DNA from: Candidatus Chloroploca sp. Khr17
Lineage (GTDB): Bacteria > Chloroflexota > Chloroflexia > Chloroflexales > Chloroflexaceae
Length of the DNA: 64,000 nt
NCBI RefSeq assembly: GCF_004138165.1
Contig: NZ_RYFF01000027.1
Span: 1 to 64,000 of the forward strand
Reading direction: 5' to 3'
Shown: piece by piece, positions 33,988 through 42,471 of the stretch
Layout of the letters: the number at the start of each line of letters is the position of its first letter
How positions within the stretch are numbered: position 1 is the first letter of the stretch
Position numbers and translations under genes: made by a program
The notes under the pieces: generated by a model
What the model saw: only the letters and a program-made list of their open reading frames with translations
What the model was told of the DNA's origin: nothing
Databases searched by the model: none

Positions 33988-35379
33988 TCAGGGCAGATAG
34001 AAGCGCTTGGCCCGGCGCTTTCCACGGGCGACGAGCAGCCCGTGCGCGGCAAGTTCGGTCAAGTCACGCAGGCCGGTGCTTGGCGAGACCCCCGTCGCAG
34101 CGCAGTACTCGCTGGTGCTGATGCTTCCGGCCACCCGCACCATCTCCAGCGCCTTCAATTGGCGCTCGTTCAGCCCGTCCGGCTCCACCGCCTTCCCCCT
34201 GTTGCGGAAGGTCACGACAAAGTCGAAATGCTCGGAGAACTCCGGCGGCGGGAGGCCCAGGGCTTCCATCTCGCGAAGCATCAAGCGGATCCCGGAGCCG
34301 ATACGCTCCATGTACCCGGGCAGATCGCGGAGCAACCCAGCCAGCACGGGGTTGCGCGGTACTGAGGTGACCCGGAGCGCGACCAGGTCGTCGAGCGAGA
34401 CGCCGGGCAGTAAAGCCCCTGGGCTGCGGATCTCAACGCGGTCGGAGTACAGAAAGACGCGCACCGTCTCGCCAGAGCGGGCGTAGTCGCGGTGAACCAC
34501 CGCGTTGACCACTGCCTCGCGGAGGGCTTCATAGGGATATTCGGGCTCGTCCTCGCGGTAAAAGCCGCGGATCGTTGCCCCCACGCGGATATACTGCCGC
34601 AGAAAGCTGCTCGCCTTGTCGATCAGTTCAGGCATCGTTCCCACGAAGTTTTTGCGGTCGATGTAGGTGCGGATGCCCTGGGTGTCGGCGTACTTAATGC
34701 AGACGACCTCGCTCTGCGGCAGGTAAAGCTGCGGGTCGTAGCCGAACATCAGGAGGCCGGCATGCGTGGGGCGAGCCTCGCCAGTCTGCGGGTCGTCGGC
34801 CACCGCCTTGAGGCCGATGAGCATCTCGGTTTCAGAGCTATGGCGCTGGCGTGCCCGGCTCTCGGGCGACCGGCTTGCGAAGTAGCGGTCGAGCGCCTCG
34901 GGATCAAGATCCTCGACGGCCGTGTTTCGGGCAATCGACAGCTCCCAGCGTGACGGCTCATACGCATTGAGGAAGGCATTGATCTCCTCGATCGACAAGG
35001 GCACGGTCGTCGTGCCGCGGCGAACGAAGCACGCGCCGTTGTACTGATAGAGCCGACCAGAGTTTCCAGGCACCTCGACGCTCACCAGGGTGTGCCCGTC
35101 AAGCAGCCACGTCTGCACACTCGTTTCTGCGAGCGAGACGGGCGGCTTGATCATCCGCGAAGCACGCAGGATGTGGTCCTGGGTGAGGCTTGGTTGACGG
35201 ACGCCGACGATCGCCCGCGTGGCGTCCTCAATCCCAAAGATGATCATCCCGCCGGCGCGGTTGTTGGCCATCCCACACATGCGCTCAGCGATGTCGATCG
35301 GGCGAGCAGCACTGCTCTTGAACTCGACCGTCGGGGTTTCGCCTCCGGCAATCAATTGGCGGAGCGTAGCTTCATCCAT
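33988..35379 (-). CDS. AlbA_2/Schlafen-type ATP-binding regulator with C-terminal HTH
   Basis: A 463-residue COG2865-type protein. The start at 35379 gives MDEATLRQLIAGGETPTVEFK. The N-terminal AlbA_2 domain (about residues 10-120) includes TVEFKSSAARP and NNRAGGMIIFGI. The middle part has the typical EALREAVVNAVVHRDY and SPGALLPGV motifs, and the end has a winged helix (NERQLKALEMVRVAGSISTSEYCAATGVSPSTGLRDL). Such proteins act as transcription regulators or as parts of defence systems; the exact role is unknown. It is single in its orientation, with no operon partner. Confidence 0.88.
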   Translation of the reverse strand: MDEATLRQLIAGGETPTVEFKSSAARPIDIAERMCGMANNRAGGMIIFGIEDATRAIVGVRQPSLTQDHILRASRMIKPPVSLAETSVQTWLLDGHTLVSVEVPGNSGRLYQYNGACFVRRGTTTVPLSIEEINAFLNAYEPSRWELSIARNTAVEDLDPEALDRYFASRSPESRARQRHSSETEMLIGLKAVADDPQTGEARPTHAGLLMFGYDPQLYLPQSEVVCIKYADTQGIRTYIDRKNFVGTMPELIDKASSFLRQYIRVGATIRGFYREDEPEYPYEALREAVVNAVVHRDYARSGETVRVFLYSDRVEIRSPGALLPGVSLDDLVALRVTSVPRNPVLAGLLRDLPGYMERIGSGIRLMLREMEALGLPPPEFSEHFDFVVTFRNRGKAVEPDGLNERQLKALEMVRVAGSISTSEYCAATGVSPSTGLRDLTELAAHGLLVARGKRRAKRFYLP

Positions 35380-35442
35380 AGCCGTTACCCCAGGAGACCT
35401 AGGCGTCGAGTTGATGCCTAGAGCCAGAATATCATAGAACAA

Positions 35443-35858
35443 ATGCGCTCACCTGTCAAACGAATCGTACCCATTTACGTAATGAGCGAGTGTGACCTCT
35501 ACAGCGCCTCGACGCCGTATCTCCCAAGAGAGCACCTGTGATGTTTGCGGTTCAAGCATTGACACCCTACGGCTTGCTGACAGGGTCAGGTATGCCACCT
35601 GGGCGGCTCGTAGACGGCCTGAGCGCCCGCCAAAGAGCGTGCCTGTTCCAACGTCTCCTGTCTCCTGGGAGCCCGGGCGGCCCGCCCACACTCCCAGCGG
35701 CAACGCTGCCCCCAGGTGTGAAGCAGGACCAATGAGTGTTCTTTGCGTTCTTTGTGTTCTTTTGTGGCTGAAAGAATCAACCAATGGGTGTTCTTTACGT
35801 TCTTTCGTGGCTGAAAGAATCAACCATCTCGTTCGAGAACAAGCGGCCCGCCTATCCC
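35443..35858. repeat. Repeat-rich intergenic region
   Basis: No gene supported. It holds a GC-rich palindrome around 35655-35715 (CTGGGAGCCCGGGCGGCC...). A tandem repeat at about 35733-35826 has two copies of a unit ending GTGGCTGAAAGAATCAACCA, preceded by GTTCTTT-type blocks. Similar GC palindromes occur at 9762, 36265 and 39727. Confidence 0.6.
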
Positions 35859-36056
35859 TCAGAAGCGGATCACGCCCAACAGCACCAGCATCACCAGAGC
35901 GGTCATGATCAGAGGCAGGCAACCGCCACCCGATGCGGCCGGCTCGGGCTGGGGCACCGGAATGTAGATGACCTGCGGCGCTGGCGGGGTGCGAAAGAAT
36001 CCGCCAAACAGGGCCATAAGGGCGACGACCAGAGCAATCAGTGATACGATCTCCAT
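35859..36056 (-). CDS. Small two-helix membrane protein
   Basis: A 65-residue protein preceded by AGAGGAGGCCCCCA, a strong ribosome-binding site. Two hydrophobic segments (about residues 3-20 and 46-63) are joined by a proline-rich linker (PPAPQVIYIPVPQPEP). The family is not recognised. It is divergent from the STAND gene downstream. Confidence 0.65.
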   Translation of the reverse strand: MEIVSLIALVVALMALFGGFFRTPPAPQVIYIPVPQPEPAASGGGCLPLIMTALVMLVLLGVIRF

Positions 36057-36264
36057 TGGGGGCCTCCTCTCGGCGTGTACACTGTTCCTGGCTGTAGTAA
36101 ACTACAAACCAGCACCGATGTAGCCCCCAGGCCACGCGGATCTTTCCACCAGGGCGATACCGAAATTTCCGCGTGCCTGCGCCGACATCTCCGCGTGCCG
36201 ACAAGGCAAGATGGTCAGGTGGGGTCATAGTTTGTCAACGAAGGGTTCTGATATGCGCCTGGGT

Positions 36265-36333
36265 GCGCGGGCGGCCCGCCCGCTTGTGCTCCCGAAGCGG
36301 GCAGGCCGCCCGCGCACCCAGGCTCGCAAAACA
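36265..36333. repeat. GC-rich palindrome before the STAND gene
   Basis: CCTGGGTGCGCGGGCGGCC on the left pairs with a complementary right arm that ends in GCACCCAGG, followed by CTCGCAAAACACC. The same element, including the trailing CTCGCAAAACACC, precedes cas10 at 9762-9840. Both copies sit just upstream of a gene start. Confidence 0.7.
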
Positions 36334-36373
36334 CCAGGATCGCCTCGTTCATGCGCCTGCCAGGAGAACGACG

Positions 36374-38641
36374 ATGCGTAACCGTAGCGAGACCTTTGGC
36401 CGCCTGCTCAAGGGCGCCATCAACAGTATTGCCACCTATGAAGGCAAGACCGCGCCGATCATCGAGGAGGAACTGGCCGAGCAGGTTGGCCTGGCCGGCT
36501 CAGCGATCCAGCGCTACAAGGCTGGTTTCCTGCCCCCCGACCCGCGCACCATCGAAATCATCGCCGAAGCTGCCGTTCGGCGCGGCCTCTTCTCGCGTGA
36601 GTGGCTGCAGCGCTTCCTGCACGCCGCACGGTACCACCAGGCCGACCAGTTGCTCGACCGCCTCTGTCCCCTCGGCCCGGCGCGCCCGCGGCCACCACGG
36701 GTCTACCAGAACCTGCCGGCCCCAACCTATAGCCAGTTTGTGATGCGTGCCGAAGCCTTTGCTGAGGTGCTGGACGGCCTGAGCAAACGCTCGGCGGCGG
36801 TAATCATCGTCGGCCTGGGCGGCAACGGCAAGACCAGTCTCGCTCGCGAAGTTGCCGACGCCTGCCTGAAAGACGAGAACAGCCCGGCACGGTTCGATGC
36901 AGCGGTCTGGGTCAGCGACAAAGACCGCCCAGGCACGACCAACCTCAGCATCGTGCTCGACGAGATCGCCCGCACGCTCGACTACCCCGGCTTCACCCAG
37001 TTCGAGCACGACGAAAAACGCCGCGAGGTCGAGCAACTGTTGCGCCGCCAGCGGGTGCTCGTCTGCCTCGACAACGTCGAGACCATCACCGACGGCGCCC
37101 TGATCGCCTGGCTCCTGAACCTACCCGAACCGAGCAAAACCCTGATCACCACCCGCGAATACCGCCGCGAATATCGGCGCGGCGGCTGGCCGGTGGAGTT
37201 GCGCGGGATGAGTGACAGCGAGGCGTGGCAATTGATCCACGAACGTGCCCGCCTGCTCAAGATCGATCAACTCATTGGCGCACCAGACCAGGTGGAACCC
37301 TTGCTCGCGGCTACGGGCGGCAACCCCAAAGCCTTGACCATCACCCTGGGGCTGCTCAAATACGAACGGCGCCCCTTGCAGCAGGTGGTTGATGATCTGT
37401 ACGCAGCCCGTGGCGAGCTTTTCGCTGACCTCTTTGATCGTGCCTGGTCACTCCTTGACGAAGCCGCTCGACGCGTACTCCTAGTTGCCACATTCTTCCC
37501 AACCAACGCGAGTGCCGAAGCACTCAGTGCCAGCGCTGATGTCCAGGGGTTTGCCTTCGACCGAGCAGTAGAGCGTCTCGCGGATCTTGCGCTGCTTGAT
37601 GTGCAGCACTTGCATGTTAATACGGAGCCACGATACACGCTCCATCCTCTCGTGCGATCATTTGGTCTTGTACAACTTCGGCAGTTTGAGAATTTCGAAG
37701 AAGACGCAAGAATCAGGTGGATCGCCTGGTATTCGAGGTTAGTTGAAAATGTAGGCTATTGCTGGGATAATTTGGATGCGTTAAATGTGCTAGATTCAGA
37801 ACAGGAGAATATAAGACATGTAATTTCTTGGGCTTTTGACAGCAGGAAATACACAGAAACCCTGCGTCTATGTAAAGGATCGAGTTACTACTTTCACCAA
37901 AGAGGACTTTGGGATGCTAGCGCTCAGGTTTACTCGCTACAAGCTATGGCTGCACAGCATACCCAAAATCTCGAGGCAGAACTTAATGGACTCGCGTTTA
38001 TGGTTCATTTAAAAAGCAAGCAAGGTAACTTAGAGGAAGCACGGGAAGCATTAGAGCAACTGAGTCGATTGTGCAAACCGTTAGATGCAAAAGGAGACAG
38101 TGTTTTCGAATACTTCCATGCAATAGCTCTCTATTCACGAGCTTGTGCGGATCTAGGCACAGCAAAAGATGCTTGGGAGGAAGGATTGGCACAAGCTCAT
38201 AAGTACTCGCGCAATTGTATGTTTTCAAACAGGCTGTGGTTGGGGTATTGTCATTATGAGCGGGGCGAATATGATGTCGCCCAAGACTACTTCGAGCAAT
38301 CACTGGCAGAAGTCACATTTCACGACCATCAAAGGTATATTGTAACAAATATGGCATGGCTAGCTTTTGTTGATCTAGCCAAGGGCACGGTAGAGCGTCC
38401 TACTATTTTGTTAGCAGAAGCTCAAAGGCGCGCAGAACAGTATCAAGATCGCGTAAGCCTAGCATTTATCTACCAAGGACTGTCGAGACTACATTCTCGC
38501 CAAAACGAGACCTCTGCCGCTCGCGCCGCTCTCGCCGAAGCCATCGACCTCTTCGAGCGCCTTGGCATGCGCCGCGAGCTCGCCGAGGCCCGCGAGGAAC
38601 TGCGCCGACTCGACGAGATGGGCGAGGCGCCAGCGGCCTGA
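36374..38641 (+). CDS. STAND ATPase (HTH, NB-ARC, TPR), NLR-like
   Basis: A 755-residue protein; ATG 36374 follows CAGGAGAACGACG. An N-terminal helix-turn-helix-like part (about residues 1-70: EELAEQVGLAGSAIQRYKAG) is followed by an NB-ARC ATPase. This has the P-loop IVGLGGNGKTSLA (about 144-156), Walker B VLVCLDNVE (about 225-233), LITTREYRREYRRGG and a winged-helix region. Residues about 470-750 are helical TPR-like repeats. STAND proteins sense a ligand through the repeats and oligomerise; some are phage-defence proteins, others transcription regulators. The DNA from about 37640 to 38500 is clearly AT-richer than the rest of the gene, suggesting replacement of the sensor region. Confidence 0.88.
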   Translation: MRNRSETFGRLLKGAINSIATYEGKTAPIIEEELAEQVGLAGSAIQRYKAGFLPPDPRTIEIIAEAAVRRGLFSREWLQRFLHAARYHQADQLLDRLCPLGPARPRPPRVYQNLPAPTYSQFVMRAEAFAEVLDGLSKRSAAVIIVGLGGNGKTSLAREVADACLKDENSPARFDAAVWVSDKDRPGTTNLSIVLDEIARTLDYPGFTQFEHDEKRREVEQLLRRQRVLVCLDNVETITDGALIAWLLNLPEPSKTLITTREYRREYRRGGWPVELRGMSDSEAWQLIHERARLLKIDQLIGAPDQVEPLLAATGGNPKALTITLGLLKYERRPLQQVVDDLYAARGELFADLFDRAWSLLDEAARRVLLVATFFPTNASAEALSASADVQGFAFDRAVERLADLALLDVQHLHVNTEPRYTLHPLVRSFGLVQLRQFENFEEDARIRWIAWYSRLVENVGYCWDNLDALNVLDSEQENIRHVISWAFDSRKYTETLRLCKGSSYYFHQRGLWDASAQVYSLQAMAAQHTQNLEAELNGLAFMVHLKSKQGNLEEAREALEQLSRLCKPLDAKGDSVFEYFHAIALYSRACADLGTAKDAWEEGLAQAHKYSRNCMFSNRLWLGYCHYERGEYDVAQDYFEQSLAEVTFHDHQRYIVTNMAWLAFVDLAKGTVERPTILLAEAQRRAEQYQDRVSLAFIYQGLSRLHSRQNETSAARAALAEAIDLFERLGMRRELAEAREELRRLDEMGEAPAA

Positions 38642-38663
38642 CGCTTCGCCCACCTTCGCGCGC

Positions 38664-38843
38664 TCAGCCCCCGTCCAGCGCCCGCAGCGCGACGCGCAGC
38701 AACTCGATCAGCGCCGGCAGCGTCGGCAGCAGTGGGATAGCACCGGGGGCCAGCAGCGCGGCGAGCAGCACAAAGGCAAACAGGACGAAGGCGGCCAGGG
38801 CGAGCGTCGCTCGGTAGTCGCGGGCGGTGCGGTTGCTGTTCAT
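38664..38843 (-). CDS. Small membrane protein, 59 residues
   Basis: ATG 38843 is preceded by CCAGGAGGTTAGAG, a near-perfect ribosome-binding site. The sequence MNSNRTARDYRATLALAAFV begins a basic head, followed by one long or two short hydrophobic segments (about residues 12-45). Convergent with the STAND gene, ending 22 bp from its stop. The family is not recognised. Similar in style to the 65-residue membrane protein at 35859. Confidence 0.6.
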   Translation of the reverse strand: MNSNRTARDYRATLALAAFVLFAFVLLAALLAPGAIPLLPTLPALIELLRVALRALDGG

Positions 38844-39070
38844 CTCTAACCTCCTGGGCTATCATTGCTTGGGCCGATGGTTAGAGTATCGCGTGAAATC
38901 GCTCGGATGTGCGGGATACGTTATGGGGCAAACTTCAGTGTCGGGGTGGCCGGAGCAGGCTCGAAGTTGTAAGGAATTTCCGAGCACCTCATCAACGCAC
39001 ACCTGGCGTATGGCTACATACCGCCGTGGACGGCTACAGACGCTCTGACGTTGGCTACATGCTTGGCTGC

Positions 39071-39119
39071 ATAAAACGCCTCCGGGCCGATCTTGGCGAC
39101 CGACCCGGAGGCGTTTTAT
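39071..39119 (-). terminator. Terminator of tRNA-Leu
   Basis: Perfect 16-bp arms (39071-39086 and 39104-39119), GC-rich with AAAA/TTTT ends, starting 14 bp downstream of the tRNA on its strand. Confidence 0.85.
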
Positions 39120-39132
39120 GGCTTTGCAATGC

Positions 39133-39218
39133 TGGTGCCGGAGACGGGACTCGAACCCGTAAGGGGTTGCCCCCAGCGGTTTTTAAGACCGCAGCGTTTG
39201 CCTTTTCGCCACTCCGGC
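39133..39218 (-). tRNA. tRNA-Leu (anticodon TAA)
   Basis: On the minus strand the acceptor arm GCCGGAG pairs with CTCCGGC at the 3' side, and GGTTCGAGTCC is a canonical T-arm. The anticodon loop reads CTTAAAA, giving anticodon TAA. A long variable arm, as expected for leucine tRNA, lies between. The CCA end is encoded (39133-39135). tRNA genes are common integration sites, and integrase debris lies about 5.5 kb away. Confidence 0.93.
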
Positions 39219-39272
39219 TGACGTTCCCCTGATTATACCATGCGATCAACCATGTGCTTCTTTGCCATGGCT

Positions 39273-39309
39273 GCCGCAACCGGTTCAGCAAAGCTGAACC
39301 GGTTGTGGC
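39273..39309. terminator. Hairpin between sugE and tRNA-Leu
   Basis: 17-bp arms with one mismatch and an AAA loop (CAACCGGTTCAGC and complement), 6 bp after the sugE stop on its strand. No T-tract follows, so it may be a 3'-end stabiliser rather than a strict terminator. Confidence 0.6.
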
Positions 39310-39314
39310 AGAAT

Positions 39315-39635
39315 CTACTCCCCGGCGCTCAGCCGTAAGCCGATGATGCCGCCGATCAGCATGGCTAACGAGATGAGCTTTAACGCGTCCCGTGGTTCGC
39401 CAAGCCAGATCATGCCGACAATGGCGGTGCCCGCTGCGCCAATGCCTGTCCAGACGGCGTACGCGGTGCCCACCGGTAGCGTGCGCAAGGCGTAGCCGAG
39501 CAGTCCCATGCTCAGGCTCAGGGTGATGATGAAGCCAATGGTTGGAACCATTTGGGTGAACCCTTGCGTCTGTTTTAAGAGCAAAGCCCACGCCATTTCC
39601 ATCAGGCCCGCGATGATGAGGACAATCCATGCCAT
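39315..39635 (-). CDS. sugE: Small multidrug resistance family exporter, SugE/Gdx-like
   Basis: A 106-residue four-helix SMR protein starting MAWIVLIIAGLMEMAWALLL, with the conserved membrane-embedded Glu13 that couples export to protons. GYALRTLPVGTAYAVWTGIGAAGTAIVG is the diagnostic SMR core. The SugE/Gdx subgroup exports guanidinium, sometimes quaternary ammonium compounds. The assignment to SugE rather than EmrE rests on WTGIGAAGT and the overall feel of the sequence. RBS AAGGAAG precedes ATG 39635. I saw no convincing guanidine riboswitch upstream. Confidence 0.9.
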   Translation of the reverse strand: MAWIVLIIAGLMEMAWALLLKQTQGFTQMVPTIGFIITLSLSMGLLGYALRTLPVGTAYAVWTGIGAAGTAIVGMIWLGEPRDALKLISLAMLIGGIIGLRLSAGE

Positions 39636-39726
39636 TTCGTTCTTCCTTACTCGTCATTAATATTCGGTGAACTTGGGTTACACCCCAAAACCCTCCGCAG
39701 ACGCTGCCGCAGCACGAGCAAGTGTT

Positions 39727-39950
39727 CACACTTCTCCTGGGAAGGAGGGCGCCCCGCCCTCGGGATGCCCCTTCAAGGGCGGGACGCCCTCGCTCCCAGA
39801 CTTGCCTGTTAGCCAAACGTGAACACGTACCAGCACAACACCCTTTTACAAACCCGTTCAGGTTGCTATATAATACCCCAGGATAATACGTTCAAGCCGA
39901 CGGTTGACGCAAAGACGCTAGGGCACAACGCTGCGCTCGGCTATTTCCTA
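39727..39950. repeat. GC palindrome and partial GCGTCAA-type repeat upstream of the VOC gene
   Basis: 39727-39806 is an inverted repeat (CTGGGAAGGAGGGCG with a complementary right arm), cousin of the elements at 9762 and 36265. At 39902 a fragment GACGCAAAGACGC of the dispersed palindrome family appears without its right half. Between them, about 39848-39880, is A/T-richer DNA that may hold the promoter. Confidence 0.55.
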
Positions 39951-39988
39951 TTTCCTATTTCCTTGCCTTAACCCCAAGGACACACGCT

Positions 39989-40354
39989 ATGTTTGACAGC
40001 CACATCCTCTTCTTTCCGGTCATCGATCTTGCGCGTAGTTATCAGTTTTATAGTCAGATTTTGGGGCTAAAGCTGGTGCTCGATCAGGGCGGTATTCAGA
40101 TCTATCAGGTTGCGCCCGGTGCGTTTGTTGGCCTCTGTCAGCACGAGCAGGGGCCGCTCGCGGCTGATGATCGTTTGATCCTGACCCTCGTGACCACCGA
40201 GGTTGATCAGTGGTATGAGCGCCTCGCCACTGGCGGGGTTTCCGTCGATGCGCCGCCCCGCGAAAATCCGCGCTATCGGATCTATCATTTCTTTGCCCGC
40301 GATCCCGATGGCTATCGCGTCGAAATCCAACGCTTTCTCCATCCGTTTCCGTAA
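39989..40354 (+). CDS. VOC (glyoxalase/bleomycin resistance-fold) protein
   Basis: A 121-residue protein with the paired beta-alpha-beta-beta-beta fold: FFPVIDLARSYQFYSQILGLKL in the first half, and FFARDPDGYRVEIQRF at the end with the usual metal-ligand Glu. Members are metalloenzymes such as glyoxalase I or dioxygenases, or drug-binding proteins; substrate unknown. ATG 39989 follows CCCCAAGGACACACG. Confidence 0.85.
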   Translation: MFDSHILFFPVIDLARSYQFYSQILGLKLVLDQGGIQIYQVAPGAFVGLCQHEQGPLAADDRLILTLVTTEVDQWYERLATGGVSVDAPPRENPRYRIYHFFARDPDGYRVEIQRFLHPFP

Positions 40355-40370
40355 GTAAAGGCTCGGAGAA

Positions 40371-40452
40371 TTTGACGCAAAGGCGCAAAGGCGCTAAGGT
40401 TTGATCTAGCTCCATCCATAGCTTTGCGCCTTTGCGTCTTTGCGTCAACACG
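40371..40452. repeat. GCGTCAA-type palindromic repeat, copy 5
   Basis: TTTGACGCAAAGGCGCAAAG on the left and GCGCCTTTGCGTCTTTGCG on the right form an imperfect inverted repeat of about 80 bp between the VOC and patatin genes. Confidence 0.75.
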
Positions 40453-40490
40453 GGTCAACCTTTTGCGCTTACAGAATTGAGGAAACTGTT

Positions 40491-41549
40491 ATGTCTAGCC
40501 AAACAAGTCCACGCCGGGTCGCGATTGCCTGTCAGGGCGGGGGCAGCCATACGGCCTTTACCGCCGGGGTGCTGAAGTCGTTGCTGCGTGATGAGGCCCA
40601 TGGCCGCTATCAGATCTGTGCGTTGACTGGTACCTCCGGTGGGGCAATCTGCGCCGCCCTCGCCTGGTATGGCTTGATCAAGGTGGAACGTGGCGAATGG
40701 CAGCGTGAGCAGGTTAGTGCGAACCTCCAAGATTTCTGGCTCGATAATGCGCCTCAGTTGCCATGGGAACGCCTGTGGAATGATTGGACGATGACGCTGC
40801 TGAATATGCAAGTGCGCGGCAAGCTTCCAGCCCTAAAGTCGAGTCCGTATACGCCTCAGATGATGCTGGCAAATGACTTGCTGAAGCAATTCGCGCCCCG
40901 CCCCGAGTTTCTCGATCTGCGGATGTTGCTTGAGAAGTATTTTCATGTCGATGAAATACAACAGCCAGTCAATCAGCCCCGTTTGTTGCTTGGTGCGATT
41001 GCGGTTCTGGCTGGTACGTTTAAAGCCTTCGATTCGATGAAGGCTGAGATTAGTACCGATGCGGTGCTTGCCTCAACAACCCTGCCAACCCTGTTCCAGG
41101 CGATCAAGATCGATGATGAGTTCTACTGGGACGGGCTCTTTTCGCAGAATCCGCCGGTGCGCCAGCTTGTGGTGGGCATTGATCCGGCGCTCAAGCCGGA
41201 TGAGATCTGGGTGGTGCGCATTAATTCGCAGCGCATTAGCCAGGAACCAACGAGCATTGAGGAGATCGAGGATCGCCGCAATGCGCTTGCTGGCAATCTT
41301 TCGCTCAACCACGAACTCGATGTGATTAACAAGGTTTCAAAATGGGTACGCCAGGGGCAACTCAAGGATCTCGGGTTGAAAGCAGTGGATATTCACTCGA
41401 TTGGGATGAGCCCGGAATTGAATGCACGCCTCAGTTATATCTCGAAACTGAACCGTGATCGCGATTTTCTGCTGAATCTGATCGCCGATGGCGAGGCTCA
41501 GGCTGATGCGTTTCTTGCGGACTGGAATGCCAATGTCGCTACAACCTGA
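40491..41549 (+). CDS. Patatin-like phospholipase
   Basis: A 352-residue protein; ATG 40491 follows TTGAGGAAACTGTT. The oxyanion motif GGGSHTAFTAGVL, nucleophile elbow GTSGGA (Ser at about residue 49) and catalytic Asp in YWDGLFSQNPP are all present, so it should be active on acyl esters of lipids. The C-terminal part is helical. Patatins turn over membrane lipids and some act in defence or virulence. It overlaps the next gene by 17 bp, suggesting one transcription unit with the YihY protein. Confidence 0.9.
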   Translation: MSSQTSPRRVAIACQGGGSHTAFTAGVLKSLLRDEAHGRYQICALTGTSGGAICAALAWYGLIKVERGEWQREQVSANLQDFWLDNAPQLPWERLWNDWTMTLLNMQVRGKLPALKSSPYTPQMMLANDLLKQFAPRPEFLDLRMLLEKYFHVDEIQQPVNQPRLLLGAIAVLAGTFKAFDSMKAEISTDAVLASTTLPTLFQAIKIDDEFYWDGLFSQNPPVRQLVVGIDPALKPDEIWVVRINSQRISQEPTSIEEIEDRRNALAGNLSLNHELDVINKVSKWVRQGQLKDLGLKAVDIHSIGMSPELNARLSYISKLNRDRDFLLNLIADGEAQADAFLADWNANVATT

Positions 41550-42471
41550 GCACCGTTCCTCGTCGATGCTCGGTTCAGTAGGTGAGAAAATCCGCCATGA
41601 CCTCGCCCGCCTGCTGGTACTGGTGTGGGGCACCTACGCTGCCTTCAAAGACGATGGCGGCCGTGCCCTCAGCGCGGCGCTCGTCTACTATGGTACGCTC
41701 TCAACGGTGCCGCTGCTGATCTTGATCATTTCGCTGCCGGGCCTCGTGCTGGGCATCGTTGATGTAGCTGCGGCTGATCGTTTTGTCCGTCAGCTTACAG
41801 GTTTTGCTGGCCCGACCTTCGCCGATATCCTGACGACGTTTCTGGAACGGGTGCAGAATCAGTCGCTGCTGGTCGCCGGGGTGAGTGTGGGGATGCTGCT
41901 CTTTAGCGCTTCGTCGGGCTTTCGTTTTCTTCGCTATGCCTTTCGCTGGATCTGGCGCAACGAGCAGCCTGTCCGTCCCGCAACTTCTTTGCTCGGGCGT
42001 CTCCGCGCAACGCTGCCGGGACGCATCATTGATGCCTTGATCGCGTTTGGCATCGTCTTTCTCGCCCCGGTCATCGTAACCGTTGGCTTGCTCATCTATC
42101 TTGTGCTTAATCTTGCCCGTGCGTTGCTCAACGATCTGCCTCTGATCGGCAGTACCCTGAGTTCGCTGCTCGCTCCGTTGATCTTGCTCTTTCTCTATAG
42201 CCTGATCTTTATGCTTTTGCTCTGGGTGATGCCTCCTGTCCTCCTGCGCCTGCGCGATATTGTTGTGCCCGGTCTGGTCTGCGCCGTCGCGGTCTTGATC
42301 ACAACCTATGGCCTCGGGCTCTATATCCGGTTTTTTAGTGGCATGAGCATCTATGGCGCGATCGGTACCATCTTTGCGCTGCAGCTCTGGACCTACATCA
42401 ATGCGATGGTGCTCTTTAGCTGCGCCGAGTTGACCAAGTTGCTTGTGCGCAATGCTGCGCCTTCTTCATAA
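41533..42471 (+). CDS. YihY/BrkB-family inner membrane protein
   Basis: A 312-residue protein from ATG 41533; an alternative start is 41566. About six hydrophobic segments are visible, with the family pattern DDGGRALSAALVYYGTLSTVPLLIL near the start and YGAIGTIFALQLWTYINAMVLFSCAEL near the end. It was once called RNase BN, but the family is now regarded as membrane proteins of unclear function. It overlaps the patatin gene. Confidence 0.88.
   Translation: MSLQPEHRSSSMLGSVGEKIRHDLARLLVLVWGTYAAFKDDGGRALSAALVYYGTLSTVPLLILIISLPGLVLGIVDVAAADRFVRQLTGFAGPTFADILTTFLERVQNQSLLVAGVSVGMLLFSASSGFRFLRYAFRWIWRNEQPVRPATSLLGRLRATLPGRIIDALIAFGIVFLAPVIVTVGLLIYLVLNLARALLNDLPLIGSTLSSLLAPLILLFLYSLIFMLLLWVMPPVLLRLRDIVVPGLVCAVAVLITTYGLGLYIRFFSGMSIYGAIGTIFALQLWTYINAMVLFSCAELTKLLVRNAAPSS

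Noticed and set aside
36374-38641. Calling the STAND protein an Avs-type phage sensor
   Set aside because: No recognisable N-terminal effector nuclease; the start looks like a DNA-binding helix-turn-helix, so a regulator is equally likely.
39636-39720. Guanidine riboswitch upstream of sugE
   Set aside because: No paired ACGR hairpins or ykkC-like conserved core could be found in the leader.
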